A stretch of 64,000 nucleotides of DNA from Peristeroidobacter agariperforans (GTDB taxonomy: Bacteria > Pseudomonadota > Gammaproteobacteria > Steroidobacterales > Steroidobacteraceae), in contig NZ_RYFW01000002.1 in NCBI RefSeq assembly GCF_004138335.1, forward strand, positions 1,221,501-1,285,500, in the 5' to 3' direction. Below the pieces are notes generated by a model that ran no database searches, was not told the origin of the DNA, and saw only the letters and a list, made by a program, of their open reading frames with translations. The position numbers and the translations under genes were made by a program. Below are positions 43,894-51,586 of the stretch, in pieces; within the stretch, counting starts at the first letter, position 1; every line of letters begins with the position of its first letter.

Positions 43894-43923
43894 TCAATGT
43901 GCCGTCAATGAATCGTCAATGAA
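43894..43923 (-). repeat. Three 11-bp-phased direct repeats upstream of the DUF4349 gene
   Basis: On the plus strand CGTCAATG occurs at 43894-43901, 43905-43912 and 43916-43923, exactly 11 bp apart, with different 3-bp spacers (TGC, AAT). One copy per helical turn is how OmpR/PhoB-type response regulators arrange their sites (PhoB boxes repeat every 11 bp). The block lies about 105-130 bp before the DUF4349 start and 8 bp beyond the end of the next gene. Confidence 0.7.
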
Positions 43924-43930
43924 CTGTTGA

Positions 43931-46153
43931 TCAGGGCTCCACAGCGACAACATCGTCATACTGCGTTGTGGTCCTGTACATGATCGGGCCATAGCGACCG
44001 GTCGCGTGCGAGTTATCGACGGCCTCCAGCCGCAGTACTTCATTGATATAGACGCGCAGTTGCGTGCCGATTGCTTCGAAGCGCACGCGATACCAGTTGT
44101 TCGTTCCCACGCTGAATGGCGCGCTGTCCAGTTCGACGATGCTGCCGCCCACGAGTTTCTTCAGCGACACGGTGTTGTCATTGCGCAGCGTGACGTAATA
44201 GTAGTTGCCTTCATCTTGATATCGAGCTGCGAGCCCGAACCAGTTGTTGGCACCAGCCGTGGCGGTACGGCGCATACGCGAGTGGATGATCTGATCGCCG
44301 GTTGCGACGCCCGTGATGGATCGAGCGCCCGAGGTCATGTCACTTTGCGTGTAGGTGGTGTCGGCCAGAATGTTCCACGTGCCGGTCTGATCCCATTCCC
44401 AACTGGAGTCTCGCGGATTTCCAAACTGGTAGGTCGCGAGCGTGGCCTGTGGATTGGAGCTATAGACGACGTTGTCGTATTCGGCTTGAGTCTTGTACAT
44501 CATGACGCCGGCTCGGCCGTGATCCAGGGCGTCGTCGCTGGCTTCCGCCAGCAGCCGATTGTCGACGAACACGCGCAGCCGCGTGCCGATGGTTTCCAGC
44601 CGTACGCGGTAGCTTCGATTCAGTGTGATGGTCAACTCCGCCGATGCCAGCGTTGTGAAGGCGCCATCGACCATCCGTCGCAACAGCAGTGTGTTGTTGT
44701 TCCGAATCGTGACGTAATAATAGTTGGCGGCGTCGGTGTAGCGGGTGACCAGGCCGAACCATTTGTCTCCAGTGGTGACGGCGAATGCCGTGGGCTTGAT
44801 GTCCGCTTCGATGGACTGATTGGTCCGATCGGTGTTGTTCCAGAGCGCCGCGGCGTTGCTGACCGTGCTCGTCTGGCGATAGACGCGAGATGTCGCCGTG
44901 GCGGCTACGTTAAAGCTGCTGCCGGCAAGTGGATTCCAGTCGCTCGCGTTGCCGTCTTCGAAGGTGTCTTGCAAGGTTTCCAGCTGCTCGAAGCTCGGCG
45001 GCAGATCGTAAACATAGACTGACTTGTTCGCGAGCACGCCGACGGCGACCTGCCTGCCGTTGAGGTCGGCAAAATTGCCGAAGTACTGATCCGGGCCGCG
45101 ATCGCTGGCGAGCAGTTTCGCCCCATATCGATAGGTTCCCTGGGCATCGCGCTCGAATATCGAGATCGAGCCGCTGTACTGTCCGTGCAGCCTGTCGATC
45201 GGCTGCGTCAGCATCGCGAGAGTCCCCGACATCTCGATGTCGCCCGGCCGGTAAATATCTAGAAAATCCGGTCTCTGCAGCGTATCGGTGGAAGTATAAA
45301 TGGCTGTCGTCGGATCGCGGCGAAACGCCAGCGCTCCCTGGACTGCGCCGCCGCTGGCGAGGAAGTAGCCGCTGTCGATGGCGACGGGGACGCCGTAGCC
45401 ACCGTTCGGATGGTCGGGGGATTCGATGATGAGTTGGTACGGAATGTGGCCGAACTCGCCTTCGAAAATCCGAGGGTGGAGTTGCGGAGTGTAGATCGAT
45501 ACGATCGTCGTATTGCCGTTCGGCGCGACGTCGACATCGCCACGCTGGTCTTCGTTCTCGCAGATGTCGTCCGGCCCTGGCGGTACCGCCGGAGTCGAGC
45601 GGACCAGTTGCCACTCGCCGCTGGCGGGATGCCTGTTATAAGCATTGCTCGACCAGTCGCAGTAGCCGTCGGTGACCACGATGGTGCCGCCATTCAACGC
45701 CAGATCCATGCCGTTGGTCAGGATGGGGGAGACGAACTCTGACCAGGTCGCGCCCTGGCGCTGGAAGATCCAACTGGCGCTTTCCTTCACGATCACGGCG
45801 ACATCGCCTTCCAGCGCCAGCTTGACTGACGGCTGATTTATATCGTCATAGAAAGTGAACTGGTGAAGTTGCCGCACCAGCGACCAGCTGCCATCGAACT
45901 GGCGCTGATATAACCATGTGGCGTTGGTGACGTACGGAGCTTCGGTGTCGTATCGGGAGCCACTGGCCAGCAGCCACTCGCCGTCGATGGCGACCGCGGT
46001 TGGCCAGTCGTAACTCGGATCCGGGCTGGAAATCCTTGCGGACTCTTCCAGCACCAGCGGCCCGGCCATCCCGGCCAGTGGCGTCATCAACAGCAGCGCG
46101 AGGAACGTTCGAGTGCAACGGCGCTGTGTGCCGTATCCCCAGTGAGCAGTCAT
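43931..46153 (-). CDS. Secreted protein with propeller-like N-terminus and two tandem lectin-like domains
   Basis: A 740-residue exported protein (signal peptide ending about LAGMAG). Residues about 30-385 show repeated strand motifs (AVAIDGEWLLASGS, VKLALEGDVAVIVKE, MDLALNGGTIVVTDG, VDVAPNGNTTIVSIY, GRQVAVGVLANKSVYVY) as in FG-GAP-like propellers. Residues about 400-565 and 575-740 are two copies of one concanavalin/LamG-like domain: compare KWFGLVTRYTDAANYYYVTIR with NWFGLAARYQDEGNYYYVTLR, and RVRLETIGTRLRVFVD with RVRFEAIGTQLRVYIN. Such domains bind or cleave carbohydrate; no catalytic pair is evident. ATG at 46153 follows GGGGG; one 12 nt earlier is possible. Confidence 0.83.
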   Translation of the reverse strand: MTAHWGYGTQRRCTRTFLALLLMTPLAGMAGPLVLEESARISSPDPSYDWPTAVAIDGEWLLASGSRYDTEAPYVTNATWLYQRQFDGSWSLVRQLHQFTFYDDINQPSVKLALEGDVAVIVKESASWIFQRQGATWSEFVSPILTNGMDLALNGGTIVVTDGYCDWSSNAYNRHPASGEWQLVRSTPAVPPGPDDICENEDQRGDVDVAPNGNTTIVSIYTPQLHPRIFEGEFGHIPYQLIIESPDHPNGGYGVPVAIDSGYFLASGGAVQGALAFRRDPTTAIYTSTDTLQRPDFLDIYRPGDIEMSGTLAMLTQPIDRLHGQYSGSISIFERDAQGTYRYGAKLLASDRGPDQYFGNFADLNGRQVAVGVLANKSVYVYDLPPSFEQLETLQDTFEDGNASDWNPLAGSSFNVAATATSRVYRQTSTVSNAAALWNNTDRTNQSIEADIKPTAFAVTTGDKWFGLVTRYTDAANYYYVTIRNNNTLLLRRMVDGAFTTLASAELTITLNRSYRVRLETIGTRLRVFVDNRLLAEASDDALDHGRAGVMMYKTQAEYDNVVYSSNPQATLATYQFGNPRDSSWEWDQTGTWNILADTTYTQSDMTSGARSITGVATGDQIIHSRMRRTATAGANNWFGLAARYQDEGNYYYVTLRNDNTVSLKKLVGGSIVELDSAPFSVGTNNWYRVRFEAIGTQLRVYINEVLRLEAVDNSHATGRYGPIMYRTTTQYDDVVAVEP

Positions 46154-46387
46154 GAACGCCCCCATTTCCGTTGCGAGTTCCGTGCGCGTCTGCAGCTCCG
46201 GCTAGAAAAATACACGTCGGAAGCCGAGCTGAAGTTCCTTGTCGCCGACCGCCTCGATCGAAAATATCCACGACGACGCCTGCCGTGATTGCAATCTCGA
46301 TTGCCCGGGCGTATTCCTACCGGCACGCGACGCCGGACGCAGATCCGGGCGCGTGAAATTTACCAAGCATCAGACGGGGGATCTCTC

Positions 46388-48808
46388 ATGACGACGGATT
46401 GGCGTCGGTTGGAATTCGTCCGCGCTTGTATCAAGCCGGCAGTGGCGACGATTGCGTTGATTGGCGCGACGCTCGCGCACGCTCACGACAACGATCGTGG
46501 CGGCGGGCACGACAAAGACGATCACGGTTGGGGTGGCAAGGGCAAGTCGGTCGAGTTGCGCGTGCTGTCGAGTCCGGCCCGGTATGTTTCCGGCGGCGAC
46601 GCTCGCATCGAGGTGCGCGTCCCGTCTGGTCTGCAGAACAAGGTTGAGCTGTATTTGAACGGCCGCCGGCTGCCGGCCGAACTCAAGCGCACCGGCAAGG
46701 ATCGGGTGCAAGCCGTAATCAGCGGGCTGGCGCCGGGCGAGAATCGCCTGGAGGCGCTGATCAAGGGGCGCTGGGACCGGGATGTTCTGAAGCTGACCAA
46801 TTATCCGATCACCGGCCCGATGTTTTCTGGCCCGCAACAGCATCCGTTCGTGTGTACAACGACGCAGAGCGCGGTCGGTCGGCAACCCATCGTCGAGAGC
46901 GCGACGCCGCCGGGCACTCGGGTCTTCGACAGTGCAGGCAACGTGATTGGATACAGTCGCGACTGCTCGATCGACACCTTCGTCACTTATCTGTATCGCA
47001 CGACCGGCAACGCGTGGGCAGTCATGCCGGCCGATGGCAGCCGTCCGGCGGACCTGGCGCAGGTGACATTGCCGGACGGTCGGGTCGTCGATTTCATCGT
47101 GCGCCGTGAGGTCGGCTCGATCAACCGGTTCCTCTACAGCTTCGCGATGCTGGCGCCGGCCGGAGAGCAGGCGGGCAAGCCCGACGTGAGTCGCTGGAAC
47201 GGCCGCTTGCTCTATTGGTTCCAGGGTGGCGTGGCCATCGGGCATTCGCAGGGCACGGTACACGGCGGTTCGCTGAACCCGGACATTCTCAAGCTCGGCT
47301 ACGCTATCGCCCATTCGAGCGGCAACAACACCGGCACGCACTACAACCTGCAGCTGGCCGGCGAGACCATGATGATGACCAAGGAGCGCTTCATCGAGCG
47401 CTACGGCGTGCCGGGCTACACCGTCGGCCTCGGCGGCTCGGGTGGCGCCATTCAACAATACATACTCGGCCAGAATCAGCCCGGCCTGCTCGATGCGCTG
47501 CTGCCGGTGCAGTCGTATCCCGACATGGTCACGCAAACCATCCATGTCGGCGATTGCGAGCTGCTCGAGCACTATATGGACGCGACCGATCGCACCAATC
47601 CCAAGTGGCGCGTCACCAAGAATCGCAGCTGGCTGGTCGGCATGAACGCCGAGGAAGGCTTCGACAAGGTGAACGATCCGCTCGCGCAATTGAAGGTTGC
47701 GCTCGGCTACAGCACCGCGGTCGGCACGACCGAATGTGTGCCGGCATGGCGCGGTTTGTCACCTCTCGCGATGAATCCCTGGTATGGCCAGGCGCCAAAC
47801 CAACAGAACTACGAGCCGCAACCCGACATCGCGGCGATTCGCTGGACGCATTGGGACGATCTGCGAAACATCTATGGGGTCGACGAGACCGGCGCGGCGC
47901 GTCCGACCTGGGACAACGTCGGCGTGCAGTACGGACTGCGATCGTTGCAGGAGAGCAAGATCACTTTCGAGGAGTTCCTGAACCTGAACTGGAACATCGG
48001 CGGCTGGAAGCAGCCGAGCGAGATGGTGCAGGAAGGGTTCCCGTTCCTCGGCACCACCCCTGAGGAGATCAACAAGGCGCTGACCGTGCCGGGCTACTTC
48101 GATCCCTGGAGCCGGCGCAATATGAATCTCAGCACCGATCCGACCAAGCCGGCGCCGCGGACCAAGGGCGATCTGCGAGCGATCCGTGGCGCGTACACGT
48201 CAGGCATGGTGTTCCATGGCAAGCTCGATCGGCCGACCATCGATCACCGTCAGTACATGGAGCGCGAGCTCGACATGCACAACGTGCACCAGAGCTTCGC
48301 CGTGCGTAAGCGTGTGCTGGAACGAATGGGCAACAGCGACATGCTGGTGATCTGGTTCACCGACACCATGCCCGGCGTGCCGAAGGCCAGTCAGTCCATG
48401 GATGCCATCGCGGTGATGGATGAGTGGGTGCGAAACATTCGGAACCATCCGAGCAGGGGCATGCGTCGCAATCGGCCGGCTCGCGCGGTCGACAGCTGCT
48501 TCGATGTGACAGGCAAGTTGATCTATGCGGGTGACGATGCCTGGAACGGCATCCTCGACGACAAACCCGCGGGCCCCTGCACGCAACGGTTCCCGATCTA
48601 CTCGACCTCGCGCATCGTCGCTGGTGCGCCGATCGAAGGCGGCATTTATAAGTGTGCGCTGAAGCCGGTGGAGAAGGCGGTGAGAGAAGGTGTGTATGCG
48701 CCGTGGACGCCGACTGCGGAGCAAGTGACCAAGCTGAAGCAGATCTTCCCAGGCGGCGTGTGCGACTACAGCCGGCCGGACCAGGGGCGGCCTTGGCAGC
48801 GGGATTGA
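46388..48808 (+). CDS. Large secreted DUF6351-like protein, probable alpha/beta hydrolase
   Basis: An 806-residue exported protein (signal ending LAHAH, then a His/Asp/Gly-rich linker). Residues about 50-150 form an Ig-like domain (VELRVLSSPARYVSGGDARIEVRVP); the rest is a tannase-like fold with a candidate nucleophile Ser in TVGLGGSGGAIQQYILG, a Cys-rich set of loops, and late motifs FHGKLDRPTIDHRQYMERE and SQSMDAIAVMDEWVRNI. I recognise it as the DUF6351 family, whose substrate is unknown; the catalytic Ser is inferred. GGGGGA precedes the ATG; the frame is open to 46289. A strong hairpin follows the stop. Neighbours give no pathway. Confidence 0.8.
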   Translation: MTTDWRRLEFVRACIKPAVATIALIGATLAHAHDNDRGGGHDKDDHGWGGKGKSVELRVLSSPARYVSGGDARIEVRVPSGLQNKVELYLNGRRLPAELKRTGKDRVQAVISGLAPGENRLEALIKGRWDRDVLKLTNYPITGPMFSGPQQHPFVCTTTQSAVGRQPIVESATPPGTRVFDSAGNVIGYSRDCSIDTFVTYLYRTTGNAWAVMPADGSRPADLAQVTLPDGRVVDFIVRREVGSINRFLYSFAMLAPAGEQAGKPDVSRWNGRLLYWFQGGVAIGHSQGTVHGGSLNPDILKLGYAIAHSSGNNTGTHYNLQLAGETMMMTKERFIERYGVPGYTVGLGGSGGAIQQYILGQNQPGLLDALLPVQSYPDMVTQTIHVGDCELLEHYMDATDRTNPKWRVTKNRSWLVGMNAEEGFDKVNDPLAQLKVALGYSTAVGTTECVPAWRGLSPLAMNPWYGQAPNQQNYEPQPDIAAIRWTHWDDLRNIYGVDETGAARPTWDNVGVQYGLRSLQESKITFEEFLNLNWNIGGWKQPSEMVQEGFPFLGTTPEEINKALTVPGYFDPWSRRNMNLSTDPTKPAPRTKGDLRAIRGAYTSGMVFHGKLDRPTIDHRQYMERELDMHNVHQSFAVRKRVLERMGNSDMLVIWFTDTMPGVPKASQSMDAIAVMDEWVRNIRNHPSRGMRRNRPARAVDSCFDVTGKLIYAGDDAWNGILDDKPAGPCTQRFPIYSTSRIVAGAPIEGGIYKCALKPVEKAVREGVYAPWTPTAEQVTKLKQIFPGGVCDYSRPDQGRPWQRD

Positions 48809-48820
48809 GATGAAGTGAGC

Positions 48821-48847
48821 GCTGGCGCCCTCGGGTAGGGCGCCAGC
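48821..48847. terminator. Perfect 11-bp hairpin between convergent genes
   Basis: GCTGGCGCCCT (48821-48831) pairs fully with AGGGCGCCAGC (48837-48847) around a 5-nt loop, placed between the stops of the DUF6351-like and reductase genes. The stem is strong in both directions, though no T-tract follows on either side. Confidence 0.7.
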
Positions 48848-48867
48848 TGACTGCAACGGTGCGAGCC

Positions 48868-49887
48868 TCAGCTCACGCCTCGAATCACGACCTTGCCGAA
48901 GTGCCGCCCGGCCTTGAGATGCTCATACGCGAGCTGCGCCTCTTCGAAGGCGAACTCACGATCGATGACGGGCCGGATCTGCGCGGATTCCATGAAGCGC
49001 AGCAGATCTTCCAACATGACGCGGCTGCCGACCATGAAGCCGCTCAGCCGGATATAGTTTCTGAGCAGAGCGACCGGCTCGATCGGAGTACCGCCGAAGC
49101 CCGCGAGTCCGCCGATGATCGAAACCGTGCCGCCCATGCGGGTTGCGGCCAACGACCGAGTCAGTGTGCCGGCGCCGCCGACCTCGACGGTCAGATCGAC
49201 GCCGCGTCCATCGGTGAGACGTCGCGCTTCCTCCTGCCACTCGGGCTGCTTGCGATAGTTGATCGTCGCATCGGCGCCCAGGGCGCGAGCGCGTTCCAAT
49301 TTCTCATCGCTCGACGAAGTGATAATGGCGCGCAATCCCGCAGCTTTCGCCAATTGCAGAGCGATGATGGAAACGCCGCCCGTGCCCTGTAACAGAATGG
49401 TCGAGCCCGGCTTGAGTGCGCCGTCGACGAACAGTGCGTTCCATGCAGTCGTTCCAGCGCACGACAACGTCGCCGCTTCGGCGTAGCTGAGATTCGCAGG
49501 AATGCGAACCAGCGTGTCTTCGTGCGCAATGAACGATTCTGCGAGCACACCGTCGATGTGAACTCCGAACGAGCCGGTGGTCTTGACGGGATCCGGCGCG
49601 CCGTCGATCCAGCCGGAGAAATAACTGTGGATGACGCGATCCCCCGGCTTGAAGCGCGCGACGCGAGCGCCGACTGCGATCACTTCGCCCGCGCCATCGC
49701 CGAGGGGCACCAGCGGCTCATCCTTCAAGTTGATGTAGTCGCCCCGGGCGAACATCAGATCCCGGTAATTGAGCGAAGCCGCGTGGGTCTTGATGAGCAC
49801 TTCATGCGGAGCGGGCACGGGCGTCGGAATGTCCGTGACTCGCAAATTCGAGATGCCGGCGCCGGGGCGCAGTCGATAGGCCTTCAT
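48868..49887 (-). CDS. Zinc-free medium-chain dehydrogenase/quinone oxidoreductase
   Basis: A 339-residue MDR enzyme: GroES-like part with SLNYRDLMFARGDY, the GDGAGEV turn and GDRVIHSYF, and the NAD(P)-binding fold with LLQGTGGVSIIALQLAKAAG. The structural-zinc Cys cluster is absent, and the usual catalytic Cys/His ligands are replaced (NYRD), so it belongs to the quinone-reductase branch. Serine after the dinucleotide strand (TSSSDEK) suggests NADPH. It reduces small carbonyls or quinones; substrate unknown. It is divergent from a LysR gene across 135 bp, its likely regulator. Confidence 0.92.
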   Translation of the reverse strand: MKAYRLRPGAGISNLRVTDIPTPVPAPHEVLIKTHAASLNYRDLMFARGDYINLKDEPLVPLGDGAGEVIAVGARVARFKPGDRVIHSYFSGWIDGAPDPVKTTGSFGVHIDGVLAESFIAHEDTLVRIPANLSYAEAATLSCAGTTAWNALFVDGALKPGSTILLQGTGGVSIIALQLAKAAGLRAIITSSSDEKLERARALGADATINYRKQPEWQEEARRLTDGRGVDLTVEVGGAGTLTRSLAATRMGGTVSIIGGLAGFGGTPIEPVALLRNYIRLSGFMVGSRVMLEDLLRFMESAQIRPVIDREFAFEEAQLAYEHLKAGRHFGKVVIRGVS

Positions 49888-49911
49888 GGAGATTTTCCTT
49901 CGGGAGAGCGA

Positions 49912-49934
49912 CGTAGCTGTCGTGAGTTGCTACG
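49912..49934. promoter_or_regulatory. Candidate LysR site in the reductase/LysR intergenic region
   Basis: CGTAGC (49912-49917) and GCTACG (49929-49934) form a perfect inverted repeat with an 11-bp spacer, consistent with the T-N11-A arrangement of LysR boxes, 25 bp before the reductase start and about 90 bp before the regulator. Confidence 0.6.
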
Positions 49935-50022
49935 ATATCGGAGCCGATTTGTCCCCATTGTGGATAAATGGTCCCGAGATTGGTGCCTAGGTAGCGCCAA
50001 TGGGTCGCCGAGGAGATTAGCC

Positions 50023-50928
50023 GTGAACGAGCGCTTGAATGGCGTGGGTGTGTTCGTCGCCGTCGTGGAAGCGGGCAGTTTCGCCGTGGCTGCTCAGCGC
50101 CTCGCGGTCACACGCTCGGCAGTCGCCAAAACAATCGCGAAACTGGAGCAGCGTCTGAAGGTGCGTCTGTTCAATCGAACCACTCGCAAACAAAGCCTCA
50201 CCGACAACGGGCATGCGTACTACGAGCGCTGCGTTCGGGCGCTGGCCGAGCTGGAAGCTGCGGAGGAATGTATCGAAAGCGGGCGCAGGGAGCCTGCCGG
50301 CAAGTTACGGGTGACGATGCCGGTATTGTTCGGGCGACGGTGTGTCGCGCCGATTCTGCTGGCGCTGAGCGAGCGCTATCCGGAACTGCAGCTCGAGATG
50401 AGTTTCAACGATCGTGTCGTCGACCTGGTGGAGGAGGGATTCGATCTCGCCATTCGTGTCGGGGCGCTGCCTGACAGCTCGCAATTGGTCGCGCGTCGAC
50501 TGGGAATGCAACGCATGGGCATTTGCGCCGCGCCGGCTTATCTCGATCGTCATGGCCGTCCCTCCAGTCCGAGTAAGTTGGACGGTCATCTTCGCCTCGC
50601 CTATCTCTCGGCTGGTCGTGCGAGCGCCTGGCGCGTGCATGACGAGGACGGCGGCGTGGTCCTGCCCCAGGTGAAAACGCGTCTCGGCTTCGATGACCTG
50701 CAGGCAATCGCGGACGCGGCCATCGCGGGCGCCGGGCTCGCTTGGTTGCCGTGCTGGATGATGGCGCCGGAATTGAAAGCCGGGCGACTGGAGCTGGTAG
50801 TCAGTGGCGACCGCGTGCCGGGCACGGAGATTCACGCACTCTGGCCGCGCATGACGCATCTACCGATGAAAGTGCGTGTAGCAGTGGACGCGCTGGTGAG
50901 CGAGATTCCCGACATGCTGAGCCAGTAG
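50023..50928 (+). CDS. LysR-family transcriptional regulator
   Basis: A 301-residue protein. The N-terminal helix-turn-helix (GVFVAVVEAGSFAVAAQRLAVTRSAVAKTIAKLEQRLKVRLFNRTTRKQSLTDNG) and the C-terminal periplasmic-binding-like effector domain (FGRRCVAPILLALSERYPELQLEMSF, FDLAIRVGALPDSSQLVARRLG) are standard and closest to the branch that controls divergent reductases. GTG at 50023 is the start, with AGGAG 7 nt upstream; the frame is open far upstream (49522) but overlaps the reductase gene. It likely controls the adjacent reductase and perhaps the ABM gene that follows by 46 bp. Confidence 0.93.
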   Translation: MNERLNGVGVFVAVVEAGSFAVAAQRLAVTRSAVAKTIAKLEQRLKVRLFNRTTRKQSLTDNGHAYYERCVRALAELEAAEECIESGRREPAGKLRVTMPVLFGRRCVAPILLALSERYPELQLEMSFNDRVVDLVEEGFDLAIRVGALPDSSQLVARRLGMQRMGICAAPAYLDRHGRPSSPSKLDGHLRLAYLSAGRASAWRVHDEDGGVVLPQVKTRLGFDDLQAIADAAIAGAGLAWLPCWMMAPELKAGRLELVVSGDRVPGTEIHALWPRMTHLPMKVRVAVDALVSEIPDMLSQ

Positions 50929-50974
50929 GACCCGACTTTTCATAGCGCGCAGTGTGCGCGACTGGAGGTGCCCC

Positions 50975-51583
50975 ATGACCACCGGAATGCTCGTTCGATT
51001 GGATGCTCAAGCCGGCAAGGAACGCGAAGTGGAGCAATTCTTGAAATCGGCGTTGCCGCTCGTGGAGGAGGAGATCGGCACTCGATCCTGGTTCGCCGTG
51101 CGCTTCGGTCGGGGCGAGTACGGCATCTTCGATACGTTCCTCGATGACGACGCACTGGAAGAACATCTGCACGGCCCGGTAGCAACGGCCTTGCAGCAGA
51201 GCAACGAGCTATTCGACAGCCCGCCCCGGATGCAGAAGGTCGAGGTGCTGGCGGACAAAATGCCGGTGAACCCGATGCCGCCCGATACCAAGGGCTTGCT
51301 GGTCACCTTCAAGGCAAAAGCCGGTCACGAAATCGAGGTGGAGCAGTTCCTGCGTGAAGCGCGGCCCCGGGTCATGGAAGAGCCGAACACGACGGCGTGG
51401 TTCGCAATCCGCACCGAACAGGGCGAGTACGGCATCTTCGACGTGTTCCCGGACAACGGTGCGCGCTTCATACATCTCATGGGTCCCGTGCCGCGCGAGC
51501 TGGCGAAACATTCCATGGCGATGCTCGGCTCGGTGCCCGAGCTGCACCTGGTGAGCGTGCAGGCGGAGAAGCTAGGGGTTTGA
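50975..51583 (+). CDS. Tandem antibiotic-biosynthesis-monooxygenase (ABM) domain protein
   Basis: A 202-residue protein made of two copies of one ferredoxin-like ABM domain, about 1-95 and 103-202: compare GMLVRLDAQAGKEREVEQFLKSALPLVEEE with GLLVTFKAKAGHEIEVEQFLREARPRVMEE, and FGRGEYGIFDTFLDDDA with TEQGEYGIFDVFPDNGA. Single ABM proteins act as dimers; here the dimer may be one chain. Members oxidise quinol or anthrone rings or degrade haem, but many have no known activity. The ATG at 50975 follows GGAGG by 7 nt. It lies behind the LysR gene on the same strand and converges with the next gene, 3 bp apart. Confidence 0.86.
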   Translation: MTTGMLVRLDAQAGKEREVEQFLKSALPLVEEEIGTRSWFAVRFGRGEYGIFDTFLDDDALEEHLHGPVATALQQSNELFDSPPRMQKVEVLADKMPVNPMPPDTKGLLVTFKAKAGHEIEVEQFLREARPRVMEEPNTTAWFAIRTEQGEYGIFDVFPDNGARFIHLMGPVPRELAKHSMAMLGSVPELHLVSVQAEKLGV

Positions 51584-51586
51584 CGG

